A stretch of 35,184 bases of DNA from Bacteroidota bacterium. GTDB lineage: Bacteria; Bacteroidota; Bacteroidia; Flavobacteriales; Flavobacteriaceae. The position numbers and the translations under genes are program-made. Shown piece after piece: positions 1 through 9,054 of this stretch; the first letter of the stretch is position 1, and every line of letters begins with the position of its first letter. The DNA is taken from assembly GCA_027621505.1 (NCBI GenBank), contig JAQCBK010000015.1, positions 1 through 35,184 of the forward strand, written 5' to 3'. Under the pieces are notes generated by a model. The model was given only the letters and a program-made list of their open reading frames with translations, had not been told where the DNA came from and did not search any database.

Positions 1-1
1 G

Positions 2-856
2 GATCCCAAAAGTGTTTTGGAGGAAATTGCTCAATTGAAAAACAAGGGTTATAAAGAGATTACTTTGTTGGGACAAAACGTTGACAGTTATTTGTGGTTT
101 GGGGGTGGCCTCAAAAAAGACTTCAAAAAAGCAAGTGCGCTTCAACAAAAAACTGCTGTAAATTTTGCTAATCTCCTCGATTTGGTTGCTACCGCTTATC
201 CCAATATGCGAATTCGTTTTTCAACATCCAATCCTCAAGACATGTCTTTGGAAGTGATCAATACAATGGCCAAACATGACAATATTTGCAATTACATTCA
301 CCTCCCGGTGCAATCTGGTAGCAACGCCATATTGAAAAAAATGAACCGTCAACATACTCGTGAGGACTATTTTGAGTTGATTAATAACATCTATAAAACA
401 ATACCCGATTGTGGGATTTCACACGACATGATCGCGGGTTTCCCAACGGAGACAGAAAAGGATCATCAAGATACTTTGAGTCTTATGGAATATGTAAAAT
501 ATGACTTCGGATTCATGTTCGCCTACTCTGAAAGGCCAGGAACCATGGCCGCAAAAAATATTGAAGATGATATTCCTGAACCCATAAAAAAAAGACGGTT
601 ACAAGAGATCATTGAACTACAGAGAGAACACAGTGAATTCAGAACCAAACAATTCATTGGGAAAACGGTATGCGTATTGATCGATAAAAGTTCCAAAAGA
701 TCCAATGATTATTGGAGTGGAAGAACAGGACAAAATACAGTTGCTGTTTTTCCTAAGGAAAATTATAAACTTGGAGATTTTGTTGACGTGAAAATTGAAG
801 AAGTAACTTCTGCGACACTGATTGGAAAAGCAGTAGGTATCTCCCAATCAATATAA
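2..856 (+). CDS. miaB: MiaB, tRNA methylthiotransferase (3' part)
   Basis: This is the C-terminal part (about 284 residues) of the radical-SAM enzyme that adds a 2-methylthio group to isopentenyl-adenosine at position 37 of tRNAs. The reading frame is open to the left edge, so the N-terminal UPF0004 domain and the CxxxCxxC cluster motif lie outside the window. Visible family marks are GYKEITLLGQNVDSY near the start, the IRFSTSNP and HLPVQSGS segments of the radical-SAM barrel, MIAGFPTET, the YSERPGT stretch, and a C-terminal TRAM RNA-binding domain of about 65 residues. A TTG at 17 is an internal leucine codon, not a start. The stop lies 4 bases before the sigma-54 activator, which suggests co-transcription. 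Identification is firm; only the truncation limits it. Confidence 0.95.
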   Translation, partial: DPKSVLEEIAQLKNKGYKEITLLGQNVDSYLWFGGGLKKDFKKASALQQKTAVNFANLLDLVATAYPNMRIRFSTSNPQDMSLEVINTMAKHDNICNYIHLPVQSGSNAILKKMNRQHTREDYFELINNIYKTIPDCGISHDMIAGFPTETEKDHQDTLSLMEYVKYDFGFMFAYSERPGTMAAKNIEDDIPEPIKKRRLQEIIELQREHSEFRTKQFIGKTVCVLIDKSSKRSNDYWSGRTGQNTVAVFPKENYKLGDFVDVKIEEVTSATLIGKAVGISQSI

Positions 857-860
857 TCAT

Positions 861-2123
861 ATGGAGTCAATTCAACACATCAAACAGCGTTTTGGAATCA
901 TAGGAAATGACAACGGACTCAACAGGGCTTTAGAAAAGGCATTGCGGGTTTCAGCAACCGAGATCACTGTTTTGGTGACCGGTGAAAGTGGAGTTGGAAA
1001 GGAAAACATTCCCAAAATCATTCATCAATTTTCACCTAGAAAACATGCCAAATATATAGCAGTCAATTGTGGAGCCATCCCTGAGGGAACCATTGACAGT
1101 GAGCTTTTTGGTCATGAAAAAGGAGCATTTACTGGGGCCACATCCAACAGAAGTGGCTATTTCGAAGTTGCCGATGGGGGAACAATTTTTTTGGATGAAG
1201 TTGGAGAACTACCCCTACCCACTCAAGTCAGGCTTTTAAGGGTTTTGGAAAATGGTGAATTTATCAAAGTAGGCTCCTCAAAAGTCCAAAAAACAAATGT
1301 TAGAATAGTTGCTGCCACCAACCTAAAAATGGTTGAAGCCATTAAAAGAGGGAAATTCAGAGAAGATCTTTACTACCGCCTAAGCACCGTTGAAATTCAC
1401 CTCCCTCCTCTTCGAGAGCGAAAAGAAGACATTCCTTTATTGTTCAGAAAATTTGCCTCTGATTTTGCTCAAAAATATAAAATGCCGACCCTAAAGTTGA
1501 ACGATGCCGCTCAAAAAGTTTTGGAACAATATCAGTGGAATGGGAACATAAGACAATTGAGAAATGTAGCCGAACAAATTTCTGTTTTGGAAAAAAACAG
1601 GGTGCTTGATGCCAATAAATTGAGAAATTACCTTCCCAGCATGGGATCACAGCTTCCAGCAGTGATCAATGATAGCAAACAAGAGGCTAATTTTTCTTCA
1701 GAAAGAGAAATTCTCTACAAAGTGCTCTTTGACATGAAGAATGATCTTAATGATTTAAAAAAGCTTACCCATGAATTGATGCAAAATGATAACGCGAATT
1801 CGGTACAAAAAAACAATACCGAGCTCATCAAAAAGATTTATGGTGATAATGAGGAAGAAACTGAGGCTTTGGCCTTAATCAGATCGGAAGATCAATCTAC
1901 TGTTCACAATACCCCACCTCAAATCAATCAGTACGATTATGCCGAAACCGTTATAGAAGAAGAACCCTTATCTTTATTGGAGAAAGAAATAGAGATGATC
2001 AAACAGGCTTTAAAGAGAAGCAATGGGAAAAGGAAAATGGCCGCCGAAGAATTAGGAATTTCTGAAAGAACACTTTATCGTAAAATCAAACAATTCGATT
2101 TACAAGATGATGAAAATGCATAA
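861..2123 (+). CDS. Sigma-54-dependent transcriptional activator without receiver domain
   Basis: This 420-residue protein is a bacterial enhancer-binding protein that would use ATP to open promoters held by RNA polymerase with sigma-54. The AAA+ domain fills about residues 12-250: Walker A GESGVGKE at 41-48, the sigma-54-contacting GAFTGA loop at 88-93, Walker B with the acidic pair D112-E113, and the sensor and arginine-finger segments FREDLYYRL and LPPLRERKEDIPLL. A poorly conserved linker of about 110 residues leads to a Fis-type helix-turn-helix at about 372-413 (AAEELGISERTLYRKI). No N-terminal receiver, PAS or GAF domain exists, so activity must be controlled by level, by a partner or through the linker. 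Its 3' end overlaps lptE. Targets cannot be read from the gene itself, but a -24/-12-like element lies upstream of groES about 1.8 kb downstream. Confidence 0.93.
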   Translation: MESIQHIKQRFGIIGNDNGLNRALEKALRVSATEITVLVTGESGVGKENIPKIIHQFSPRKHAKYIAVNCGAIPEGTIDSELFGHEKGAFTGATSNRSGYFEVADGGTIFLDEVGELPLPTQVRLLRVLENGEFIKVGSSKVQKTNVRIVAATNLKMVEAIKRGKFREDLYYRLSTVEIHLPPLRERKEDIPLLFRKFASDFAQKYKMPTLKLNDAAQKVLEQYQWNGNIRQLRNVAEQISVLEKNRVLDANKLRNYLPSMGSQLPAVINDSKQEANFSSEREILYKVLFDMKNDLNDLKKLTHELMQNDNANSVQKNNTELIKKIYGDNEEETEALALIRSEDQSTVHNTPPQINQYDYAETVIEEEPLSLLEKEIEMIKQALKRSNGKRKMAAEELGISERTLYRKIKQFDLQDDENA

Positions 2124-2631
2124 AGAGCTATCCATTCTATTGATCCTTTCTTTATTCTTGGAGGGTTGTGGTATTTACTCTTTTACAGGAGCTTCCATAC
2201 CTAGCGGTGCCAATACCTTTCAAGTGAATTTTTTTGAAAATCAGGCGGGCAGTCGACCGGGGTCTACAGTAGAACCTGGATTGGATCGCGATTTTACCTT
2301 GGCTCTTCAAGACCTAATTTTGGGTCAGACCAATCTGAATCTTGTGAGCTCTGGCGGTGATTTGGTTTATGAAGGAGAAATTACGCAATACAGCGTAACT
2401 CCGATGACCTCAACCGCCAATTTGACGGCTGCACAAAACCGCCTTACCATGACAGTAAATCTTCGCTATTACAATACCAATAATGAAGAAGATAATTTCG
2501 AAAGGAGTTTTAATTTTTTCTACGATTTCCCGGGAGATAAACAACTCTACGACATCCAGGGGCCAGCTCATGAAGAAATTTTCGAAAGAATCACCCAAGA
2601 TATTTTTAACGAGACATTAGCCAAATGGTGA
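2116..2631 (+). CDS. lptE: LptE-family LPS-assembly lipoprotein
   Basis: The protein (171 residues from this start) has a lipoprotein signal peptide ending in the lipobox L-E-G-C, followed by GIYSFTGASIP, typical of the Bacteroidota LptE branch. LptE is the outer-membrane lipoprotein that plugs and helps assemble the LptD beta-barrel in the final step of lipopolysaccharide insertion. The rest is a single alpha/beta domain with the segment YEGEITQYSVTPM and a C-terminal helix. In-frame ATG codons occur at 2107, 2110 and 2116; I chose 2116 because it gives the shortest basic n-region and an ATGCATAA overlap with the preceding stop, but the upstream ATGs are possible. The overlap with the sigma-54 activator and the downstream gene points to one transcript. 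LptC is encoded in the same window at 32388-32975. Confidence 0.85.
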   Translation: MHKELSILLILSLFLEGCGIYSFTGASIPSGANTFQVNFFENQAGSRPGSTVEPGLDRDFTLALQDLILGQTNLNLVSSGGDLVYEGEITQYSVTPMTSTANLTAAQNRLTMTVNLRYYNTNNEEDNFERSFNFFYDFPGDKQLYDIQGPAHEEIFERITQDIFNETLAKW

Positions 2632-2636
2632 GCCTA

Positions 2637-3527
2637 ATGAACAAGACAAAATTCAACAAATTGATCGAGAATTTTGACCCTAAAGAGCAATCATGGGAGG
2701 GTGACATTAAAATACTGATAAAAAAGTATCCCTACTTTCAACTGCCCCGTTTTTTTCATACCAAGTCACTAAAAGATCAAAACAATGCGACCTATGACAC
2801 TCAGTTGAATCGGTTGGCATTATACACCCATGATAGAGGAATATTAAAAAAATACATGGAATCTGACTTTAGTTTTCAAAAAAAGAAGCTGGATTTTGAT
2901 CTCCCTGACGATGAAATTCTCGAAAAACCAAATGCTACAGATAAAGATGTTATAGATGAAGCTATGGTTTTGGAGGAATCAAAAACGAAAAAAAAATCAA
3001 CCCTCTTAAAAAACAAATCAAAGGATTTAAATCTATCAACAAAAGATTCGAAAACCAAAGATTCAACCCTCTCTATTACTCCAAATAAGAAAAAATCCAA
3101 GAAAAATGTTTCTCAATCAATAGAAACAAAATCATCGGAACAAAAGTACCCCATAATACCAACTGGAGATTTAAAATTAAGTTTTACAGATTGGATAAGT
3201 TTTATAGAAAAAAAGAAAGATCATCCTACCCCTAATCAAAAGGAAGAGAATATCCCATTGAGTGATAAACTACCTATTATTGATAAGTTTATTGAAGCTG
3301 AACCAAAGATCAGCCCAGTGGGCAAAAATAAAAAGTCTGACTCCTTTGAGATGGAAGACCACTACTCTGATCAATTAATGACAGAAACTTTGGCAAAACT
3401 TTTGATCAAACAAAAAAAGTACAAAAAAGCAATGAGAGCTTACAAAATTTTAAGTTTGAAATATCCAGAAAAAAATGTTTTCTTTGCAGAGCAAATTCAA
3501 GAAATAAAGAATTTGTTACAACAATAA
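2637..3527 (+). CDS. Conserved protein of unknown function between lptE and secG
   Basis: I do not recognise a named family. The product has about 296 residues from the ATG at 2637; an alternative ATG at 2625 would overlap the lptE stop by 7 bases, whereas 2637 leaves a 5-base gap. The N-terminal third (about residues 1-85) is helical, with a KKYPYFQLPRFFH segment. The middle (about 90-220) is a low-complexity tract very rich in lysine, serine and threonine, probably disordered, although it contains a more ordered-looking LSFTDWISFIEKKK island. The C-terminal about 50 residues (TETLAKLLIKQKKYKKAMRAYKIL) look like a TPR-type helical pair. There is no signal peptide or membrane segment, so it is probably cytoplasmic. 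Its place between lptE and secG suggests a link to envelope biogenesis, but that is inference only. Confidence 0.8.
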   Translation: MNKTKFNKLIENFDPKEQSWEGDIKILIKKYPYFQLPRFFHTKSLKDQNNATYDTQLNRLALYTHDRGILKKYMESDFSFQKKKLDFDLPDDEILEKPNATDKDVIDEAMVLEESKTKKKSTLLKNKSKDLNLSTKDSKTKDSTLSITPNKKKSKKNVSQSIETKSSEQKYPIIPTGDLKLSFTDWISFIEKKKDHPTPNQKEENIPLSDKLPIIDKFIEAEPKISPVGKNKKSDSFEMEDHYSDQLMTETLAKLLIKQKKYKKAMRAYKILSLKYPEKNVFFAEQIQEIKNLLQQ

Positions 3528-3533
3528 ATAATC

Positions 3534-3890
3534 ATGGGTAGTTTTTCGATTTTCATTGGTTTGATCATCATCGTTAGTTTCCTGCTTGTACTGGTAGTAA
3601 TGGTTCAGAATCCTAAAGGCGGGGGGCTTTCCTCTTCATTTGGTGGTGGAGGTCAACAAATGGGAGGTGTTCAAAAAACATCTGATTTTTTAGATCGCAG
3701 TACATGGATCTTGGCCAGTCTACTACTCCTTCTTATTTTGCTATCAAACATATCTCTTGGAACTGGAAGTGGCAGTTCCAATTCACGCCTTATACAAGAT
3801 GATGCTCTGGAGACGCCCATTCCTGAGGTAATACCAGAAAGTATTCCTGAAACCATTCCTGAAGTTCCCCAAGATAACTCTCAAGAATAA
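3534..3890 (+). CDS. secG: SecG, protein translocase subunit
   Basis: The 118-residue product fits SecG, the small accessory subunit of the SecYEG protein-conducting channel in the inner membrane. Two hydrophobic segments (about residues 4-25 and 60-80) flank the diagnostic loop VVMVQNPKGGGLSSSFGGGG and the FLDRSTWILA stretch that leads into the second helix. It starts 6 bases after the preceding stop and is the last gene before the groES regulatory region. The C-terminal tail is unusual: after residue 95 it carries tandem Ile-Pro-Glu units (positions about 3816-3870) and ends in an acidic stretch. In the family this tail is variable, so function rests on the two-helix core. Confidence 0.93.
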   Translation: MGSFSIFIGLIIIVSFLLVLVVMVQNPKGGGLSSSFGGGGQQMGGVQKTSDFLDRSTWILASLLLLLILLSNISLGTGSGSSNSRLIQDDALETPIPEVIPESIPETIPEVPQDNSQE

Positions 3891-3903
3891 GCTCATGCCA
3901 TGC

Positions 3904-3941
3904 TGTCAGTAATTTGGACTAACCAATTACAATTTGTCAGT
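3904..3941 (+). promoter_or_regulatory. Paired TGTCAGT direct repeats upstream of groES
   Basis: TGTCAGT occurs at 3904-3910 and again at 3935-3941, a start-to-start spacing of 31 bases, about three turns of B-DNA, so both copies would face the same side of the helix. They lie 12-49 bases upstream of the sigma-54-like element and could be binding sites for an activator. No protein has been tied to this motif here; the pairing, phasing and position are what is seen, the role is inference. Confidence 0.4.
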
Positions 3942-3952
3942 CTATCCACCAC

Positions 3953-3967
3953 TGGCATGATTTATGA
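3953..3967 (+). promoter_or_regulatory. Sigma-54-like -24/-12 promoter element for groES-groEL
   Basis: TGGCATGATTTATGA matches the sigma-54 pattern TGGCAYR-N4-TTGCA closely: the invariant GG lies at 3954-3955 and the -12 G at 3966 with the standard spacing. The one important miss is the -12 GC dinucleotide, which reads GA. Transcription would begin near 3978, giving a leader of about 15 bases to the groES ATG. No good TAnnTTTG housekeeping element with proper spacing is visible in the same gap. The -24 half (TGGCATGA, 3953-3960) is also one arm of an 8-base inverted repeat with TCATGCCA at 3893-3900. Confidence 0.45.
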
Positions 3968-3993
3968 AAATTCAATAAATAAAACATTTAACA

Positions 3994-4272
3994 ATGAGTA
4001 AAGTAAATATCAAACCCCTAGCAGACCGCGTTTTGATTGAACCCGCTGCCGCCGAAACAAAAACTTCCTCTGGAATCATCATTCCTGATTCTGCAAAAGA
4101 AAAACCGCAGAAAGGTACAGTTGTTGCTATTGGTCCAGGGACAAAAGAACATCCAATAACCGTAAAAGTAGGAGATAGCGTTCTGTATGGAAAATACTCC
4201 GGTACAGAGTTACAGCATGATGGTCATGATTATCTGATCATGAGAGAAAGTGATATATTAGCAATTGTTTAA
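3994..4272 (+). CDS. groES: GroES, co-chaperonin Hsp10
   Basis: This 92-residue protein is the heptameric lid that caps GroEL during folding cycles in the cytoplasm. It opens with [33 protein letters not shown]: the conserved beta-core followed by the mobile loop whose Ile-Ile-Ile tripeptide docks on GroEL. The C-terminal part [14 protein letters not shown] and [13 protein letters not shown] is typical of the family. The length is normal. It precedes groEL by 18 bases and follows a 103-base regulatory gap after secG that contains a sigma-54-like element and repeats. Confidence 0.97.
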   Translation: MSKVNIKPLADRVLIEPAAAETKTSSGIIIPDSAKEKPQKGTVVAIGPGTKEHPITVKVGDSVLYGKYSGTELQHDGHDYLIMRESDILAIV

Positions 4273-4275
4273 TAG

Positions 4276-5919
<1,644 letters not shown>

Positions 5920-5933
5920 TCCATTATTTATCT

Positions 5934-5968
5934 AAAAAAAACCTGCTTGAAAAAGCAGGTTTTTTTTA
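5934..5968. terminator. Bidirectional rho-independent terminator after groEL
   Basis: An 8-base-pair stem, ACCTGCTT (5941-5948) and AAGCAGGT (5953-5960), closes a GAAA loop. A run of seven A lies before the stem and eight T after it, so the hairpin can stop transcription in both directions. It sits between groEL and the stop codon of the convergent HMA gene, whose TAA begins at once after the T-run. Confidence 0.92.
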
Positions 5969-6304
5969 TTACTCTCTGTCATACTTACAACAATTGGGTA
6001 GAGCATCATAATCTTCCTCCTTGGCTTTGGCCTCTGAAGTATCATGCCCTTTGGCTGCAATTGCCGTATGAATGGCCTCTAGATTTACTTTAGCAGGATT
6101 ATAAATCAGCGAGATTTGATTGGAAGGAATATCCCAATCTGCTGACTTAACTCCCTTAATGGATAAAGCTGCTTTTTCGATTCTCTTTTCACAAATTTCG
6201 CAGTTTCCATGAACTTTAAAGTCTGCTTTTGTACTCTTTTTCTGATTGTCTTGGGCGACCATTCCCAATGGTAACGCCAATAAAATAATAAGGATTTTTT
6301 TCAT
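5969..6304 (-). CDS. Secreted heavy-metal-associated (HMA) domain protein
   Basis: This 111-residue protein has a signal peptide (MKKILIILLALPLGMVAQ, cleavage likely after A17 or Q18) followed by one HMA fold like that of CopZ and Atx1 metallochaperones. The metal site is C35-x-x-C38 in GNCEICEKRIEKAA; the usual GMTC lead is replaced by GNCEIC, as in many secreted Bacteroidota members. A lysine and glutamate-rich tail ends in a second pair, C105-C106 (LPNCCKYD), not part of the HMA core. It would bind soft metals such as copper(I) in the periplasm. It is the last gene of a minus-strand operon, 24 bases after the TonB receptor, and its stop abuts the shared terminator. The metal is not proven by sequence. 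Confidence 0.88.
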   Translation of the reverse strand: MKKILIILLALPLGMVAQDNQKKSTKADFKVHGNCEICEKRIEKAALSIKGVKSADWDIPSNQISLIYNPAKVNLEAIHTAIAAKGHDTSEAKAKEEDYDALPNCCKYDRE

Positions 6305-6328
6305 GATTTTTATAATTAATAATTAACA

Positions 6329-8554
6329 CTAAATTTTAAATCTTAAACCGGAATAAACCATCCCTCCAAATATAGGGGCATAAACCTGAGCCGCATCAAA
6401 ATCGGCTCCAAAAGGGTCATCTGATCCTATAATCGGAGAGGATTGTCTATAATTCCCAATATTTTCACCTCCTAAATATAGTTCAAATTTTTTTGAGAAT
6501 ACATGGGTCAACTGTGTATTCCACAATGAATAATTAGGCGAAAAACCTCCTGGACGATCTATGAGATTGTGAACCAATCGCTGTGCTCCCACATAATGAT
6601 AGGTCAGATCATACCGCCACTGTTTACCCCCCGCAGTGGTTTTACTTTCCCAACCCAAATTGGCAAAAAAGCGATTTTTGGCCAATAAGGGTTTTTGTAA
6701 AAGTCCACTTTTATAGTCCATTTGTACATCGTAATTTTTATAGGCTGCTCTAAAATTCAGATGGTTCCTGAAATTGTAATCCAATTCTACTTGAAAACTT
6801 TTTGCAGTACTCTCACCCTCTAAGTTATAAAAAGAAACCTCACGCGGATTTTCAAAATCAACTACGACTTGATTGGTGAATTGAGTGATGTAGTAATCTA
6901 CAGAAAGGGAGATTTGGTGGGGATCTCCAATATAAAATGATTTGGAAAGTCCCATCCCATAATTCCATGCTCTTTCAGGATTAAGCCCATAAATTTTACC
7001 TTGAGAAGATTGAATTTTTATGGACCTGTTGGTGGCAAATAGGGTTTGATTTTCTGCAAAAATATTGGCTGCTTTTCTGCCACTACCTGCCGATAACCTT
7101 ATGACAAATTTCTCCAAAGGAACATATCTAAAATGTAGCCTAGGCGTCAAAAAATTACCGAAATTGTTATGAAAATCCACTCGGACCCCCGCTATCAAAC
7201 TAAAATTGTCATTGTTGTCGTGGGTGAACTCAAAAAAACTGCCCACATTTTGATCTGTCCTATTGTAGGCATCACCATTTACCAACTCCACATAATCATC
7301 AAAACTATAATTTAAACCTACTTTAAATTTGTTAAGGGTATTGCCTATGATAGAGTTGAAAATTAAATTGGTATAAAAACTATCTTGGTTGATGTCATAG
7401 GTTCTCAATCCATAATACGAGTCTTGATTATGACTGCTGTATGCGGTTTGAACACCAAAGCTTTGATAAGGCGTCTCTGGAAATACATAACCCAATTTGA
7501 ATGAGCCATCCCAACGCTTGGTTTTAATTTCACTTCCCCAACGATTTTTCATTCCCCTGTCTTTTTGAGGATTGAAACTTAAAGTCCCAAGAAGTTTCTC
7601 ATCATTCATGTATCTCCAACTCAAAAAGCTGACCCATCCCTTTTCCATATCCGTATATTGCCATCGGTTCATCAAATTGATTTGCTCCGAAACAGGAAGG
7701 TCCAAAAAACCATCATTATTATTGTCGAATTTTTCGGTTCTTTTATTTCCGTGAAGGTAAAGGCCTGTACTCCAATTTTCATCAATTTTTTTATTGAAGT
7801 GGGTATTTATTTCATACCTGCCATTGATGGAGCCAAATAGATTGAGAAAGAATGGGAGATCAGTCATGGGTTTTTTCAACTCGGTATTGATTTGCCCCGA
7901 GATACTTTCAAAACCATTGGTTACCGATCCCGCCCCTTTACTGATTTGAATACTTTCAACCCAAGTACCAGGCGTAAAGGTCAACCCGTAGGCCTGAGAA
8001 GCTCCACGAACCATTGGGATATTTTCCTCCGAAATCAACAAATAAGTACTTGAAAGGCCAAGCATTTTGATTTGTTTGGTGCCTGTAAGAGCATCTGAAA
8101 AGTTCACATCTATGGCTGGATTGGTTTCAAAGCTTTCCGAAAGGTTACAACAAGCCGCTTTTAACAATTCATCACTACTCACTTTGAGGATATTTTGCGT
8201 CTCGATATAAGATTTTTGAGAAGCTTTTCGACGCTGAGTGAGGGTAACCTCGTCCAATTCGTCATCCTGATCTTGGATCATTTGGTGCCTGATGAATGGC
8301 ATTTGTATTTTTAATGTATCGGTCTTAAAACCGACATAACTAATGATCAATAAATCTGTCTCAGGTGTTTTTTCCAACTGAAAAGCACCTTCTATGTCCG
8401 TTACCGTTCCAATGGTGGTGTTTTGCCAAAAAACACTGGCTCCGGTCAATGGGTAAGTTTTATTATTCTCTTGATATTGTACGATTCCGTTAAGGGGGTC
8501 TTGAGAGAAGACCATACCCCACGAAAAACATACAATAAGTATATATTTTTTCAT
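6329..8554 (-). CDS. TonB-dependent outer-membrane receptor, probable metal transporter
   Basis: The 741-residue product has a signal peptide (to about residue 18), a carboxypeptidase-regulatory-like beta-sandwich (about 20-85, GASVFWQNTTIGTVTDIEGAF), a plug domain (about 115-235, ending GFESISGQINTELKKP) and a 22-strand-type barrel ending in the aromatic-flanked YSGLRFKI. It would import a chelated substrate across the outer membrane with energy from TonB-ExbBD. The plug begins with an unusual cysteine pair, C135-C136 (LLKAACCNLSESF), which could take part in soft-metal recognition. It sits between HMA-type genes with gaps of 24 and 50 bases, which makes copper or another thiophilic metal the likely cargo. 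The metal and any metallophore are inference; the receptor class is firm. Confidence 0.92.
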   Translation of the reverse strand: MKKYILIVCFSWGMVFSQDPLNGIVQYQENNKTYPLTGASVFWQNTTIGTVTDIEGAFQLEKTPETDLLIISYVGFKTDTLKIQMPFIRHQMIQDQDDELDEVTLTQRRKASQKSYIETQNILKVSSDELLKAACCNLSESFETNPAIDVNFSDALTGTKQIKMLGLSSTYLLISEENIPMVRGASQAYGLTFTPGTWVESIQISKGAGSVTNGFESISGQINTELKKPMTDLPFFLNLFGSINGRYEINTHFNKKIDENWSTGLYLHGNKRTEKFDNNNDGFLDLPVSEQINLMNRWQYTDMEKGWVSFLSWRYMNDEKLLGTLSFNPQKDRGMKNRWGSEIKTKRWDGSFKLGYVFPETPYQSFGVQTAYSSHNQDSYYGLRTYDINQDSFYTNLIFNSIIGNTLNKFKVGLNYSFDDYVELVNGDAYNRTDQNVGSFFEFTHDNNDNFSLIAGVRVDFHNNFGNFLTPRLHFRYVPLEKFVIRLSAGSGRKAANIFAENQTLFATNRSIKIQSSQGKIYGLNPERAWNYGMGLSKSFYIGDPHQISLSVDYYITQFTNQVVVDFENPREVSFYNLEGESTAKSFQVELDYNFRNHLNFRAAYKNYDVQMDYKSGLLQKPLLAKNRFFANLGWESKTTAGGKQWRYDLTYHYVGAQRLVHNLIDRPGGFSPNYSLWNTQLTHVFSKKFELYLGGENIGNYRQSSPIIGSDDPFGADFDAAQVYAPIFGGMVYSGLRFKI

Positions 8555-8604
8555 GATTTTAGGGTTTGATTTAACGTTAAATAGAAATTTAATTTAAAGT
8601 TGAA

Positions 8605-9018
8605 TCAGCCGTAAAAAATGAAACTTTGGTTTAAAAGGAAGATTTTATTTTTAGGAACAAGAAAATTTGGGTGGGTAAAAACCTCCTCGAAAGGAATGAT
8701 TTTTATGGTATTGAAAGATACCTTAGTGCTATTAGGGATTGTAAGCGTGCTAATTTGAAAATCATCGTTAACAGTTTTCTGGGGATGGTTGTTTTGGATA
8801 AAAATGGTTTCATCCTGACAGCAATGATTTTTGGTAACACTAATGCTTTGATGCCTGTCTTGACTTTTTTCCGTGGACATCTCACATCCATCTGCATTCC
8901 AAGCCAGAGCAATCTCCTCAATATGGCCACCACAATAATGAACATTCAGCGCCAGTCCAATTTTTGAAGTTAAAAAAATCAGACTGAAAAAAATGGCTTT
9001 AATGCTTCTTGTGTACAT
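8605..9018 (-). CDS. HYC_CC_PP-type cysteine-rich protein
   Basis: This 137-residue protein has an N-terminal hydrophobic segment (about residues 7-24) that may be a signal peptide or anchor, followed by H27-Y28-C29-G-G, a lone C45 and H65-C66-C67. That spacing of an HYC motif and a CC motif fits the small Bacteroidota family named HYC_CC_PP; the proline pair that gives the last part of the name is not evident here. The function of the family is not established. Cysteine and histidine content, and the place between an HMA-MauE fusion (36 bases upstream) and a TonB receptor (50 bases downstream), suggest metal binding or transfer at the membrane or in the periplasm. Confidence 0.72.
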   Translation of the reverse strand: MYTRSIKAIFFSLIFLTSKIGLALNVHYCGGHIEEIALAWNADGCEMSTEKSQDRHQSISVTKNHCCQDETIFIQNNHPQKTVNDDFQISTLTIPNSTKVSFNTIKIIPFEEVFTHPNFLVPKNKIFLLNQSFIFYG

Positions 9019-9054
9019 TATATACCTTGAGTTTATTTAATAAAGTTAAGGATT

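Noticed and set aside
1-6. GGATCC at the very first bases as a biological signal.
   Set aside because: It is a BamHI (and Sau3AI) site inside miaB coding sequence and is best explained as the cloning boundary of an insert.
3893-3960. Inverted repeat TCATGCCA / TGGCATGA around the secG-groES gap as a secG terminator.
   Set aside because: Arms of 8 bases are 52 bases apart with no T-run after the second arm, so it is a poor intrinsic terminator; the second arm is better read as part of the sigma-54-like element.
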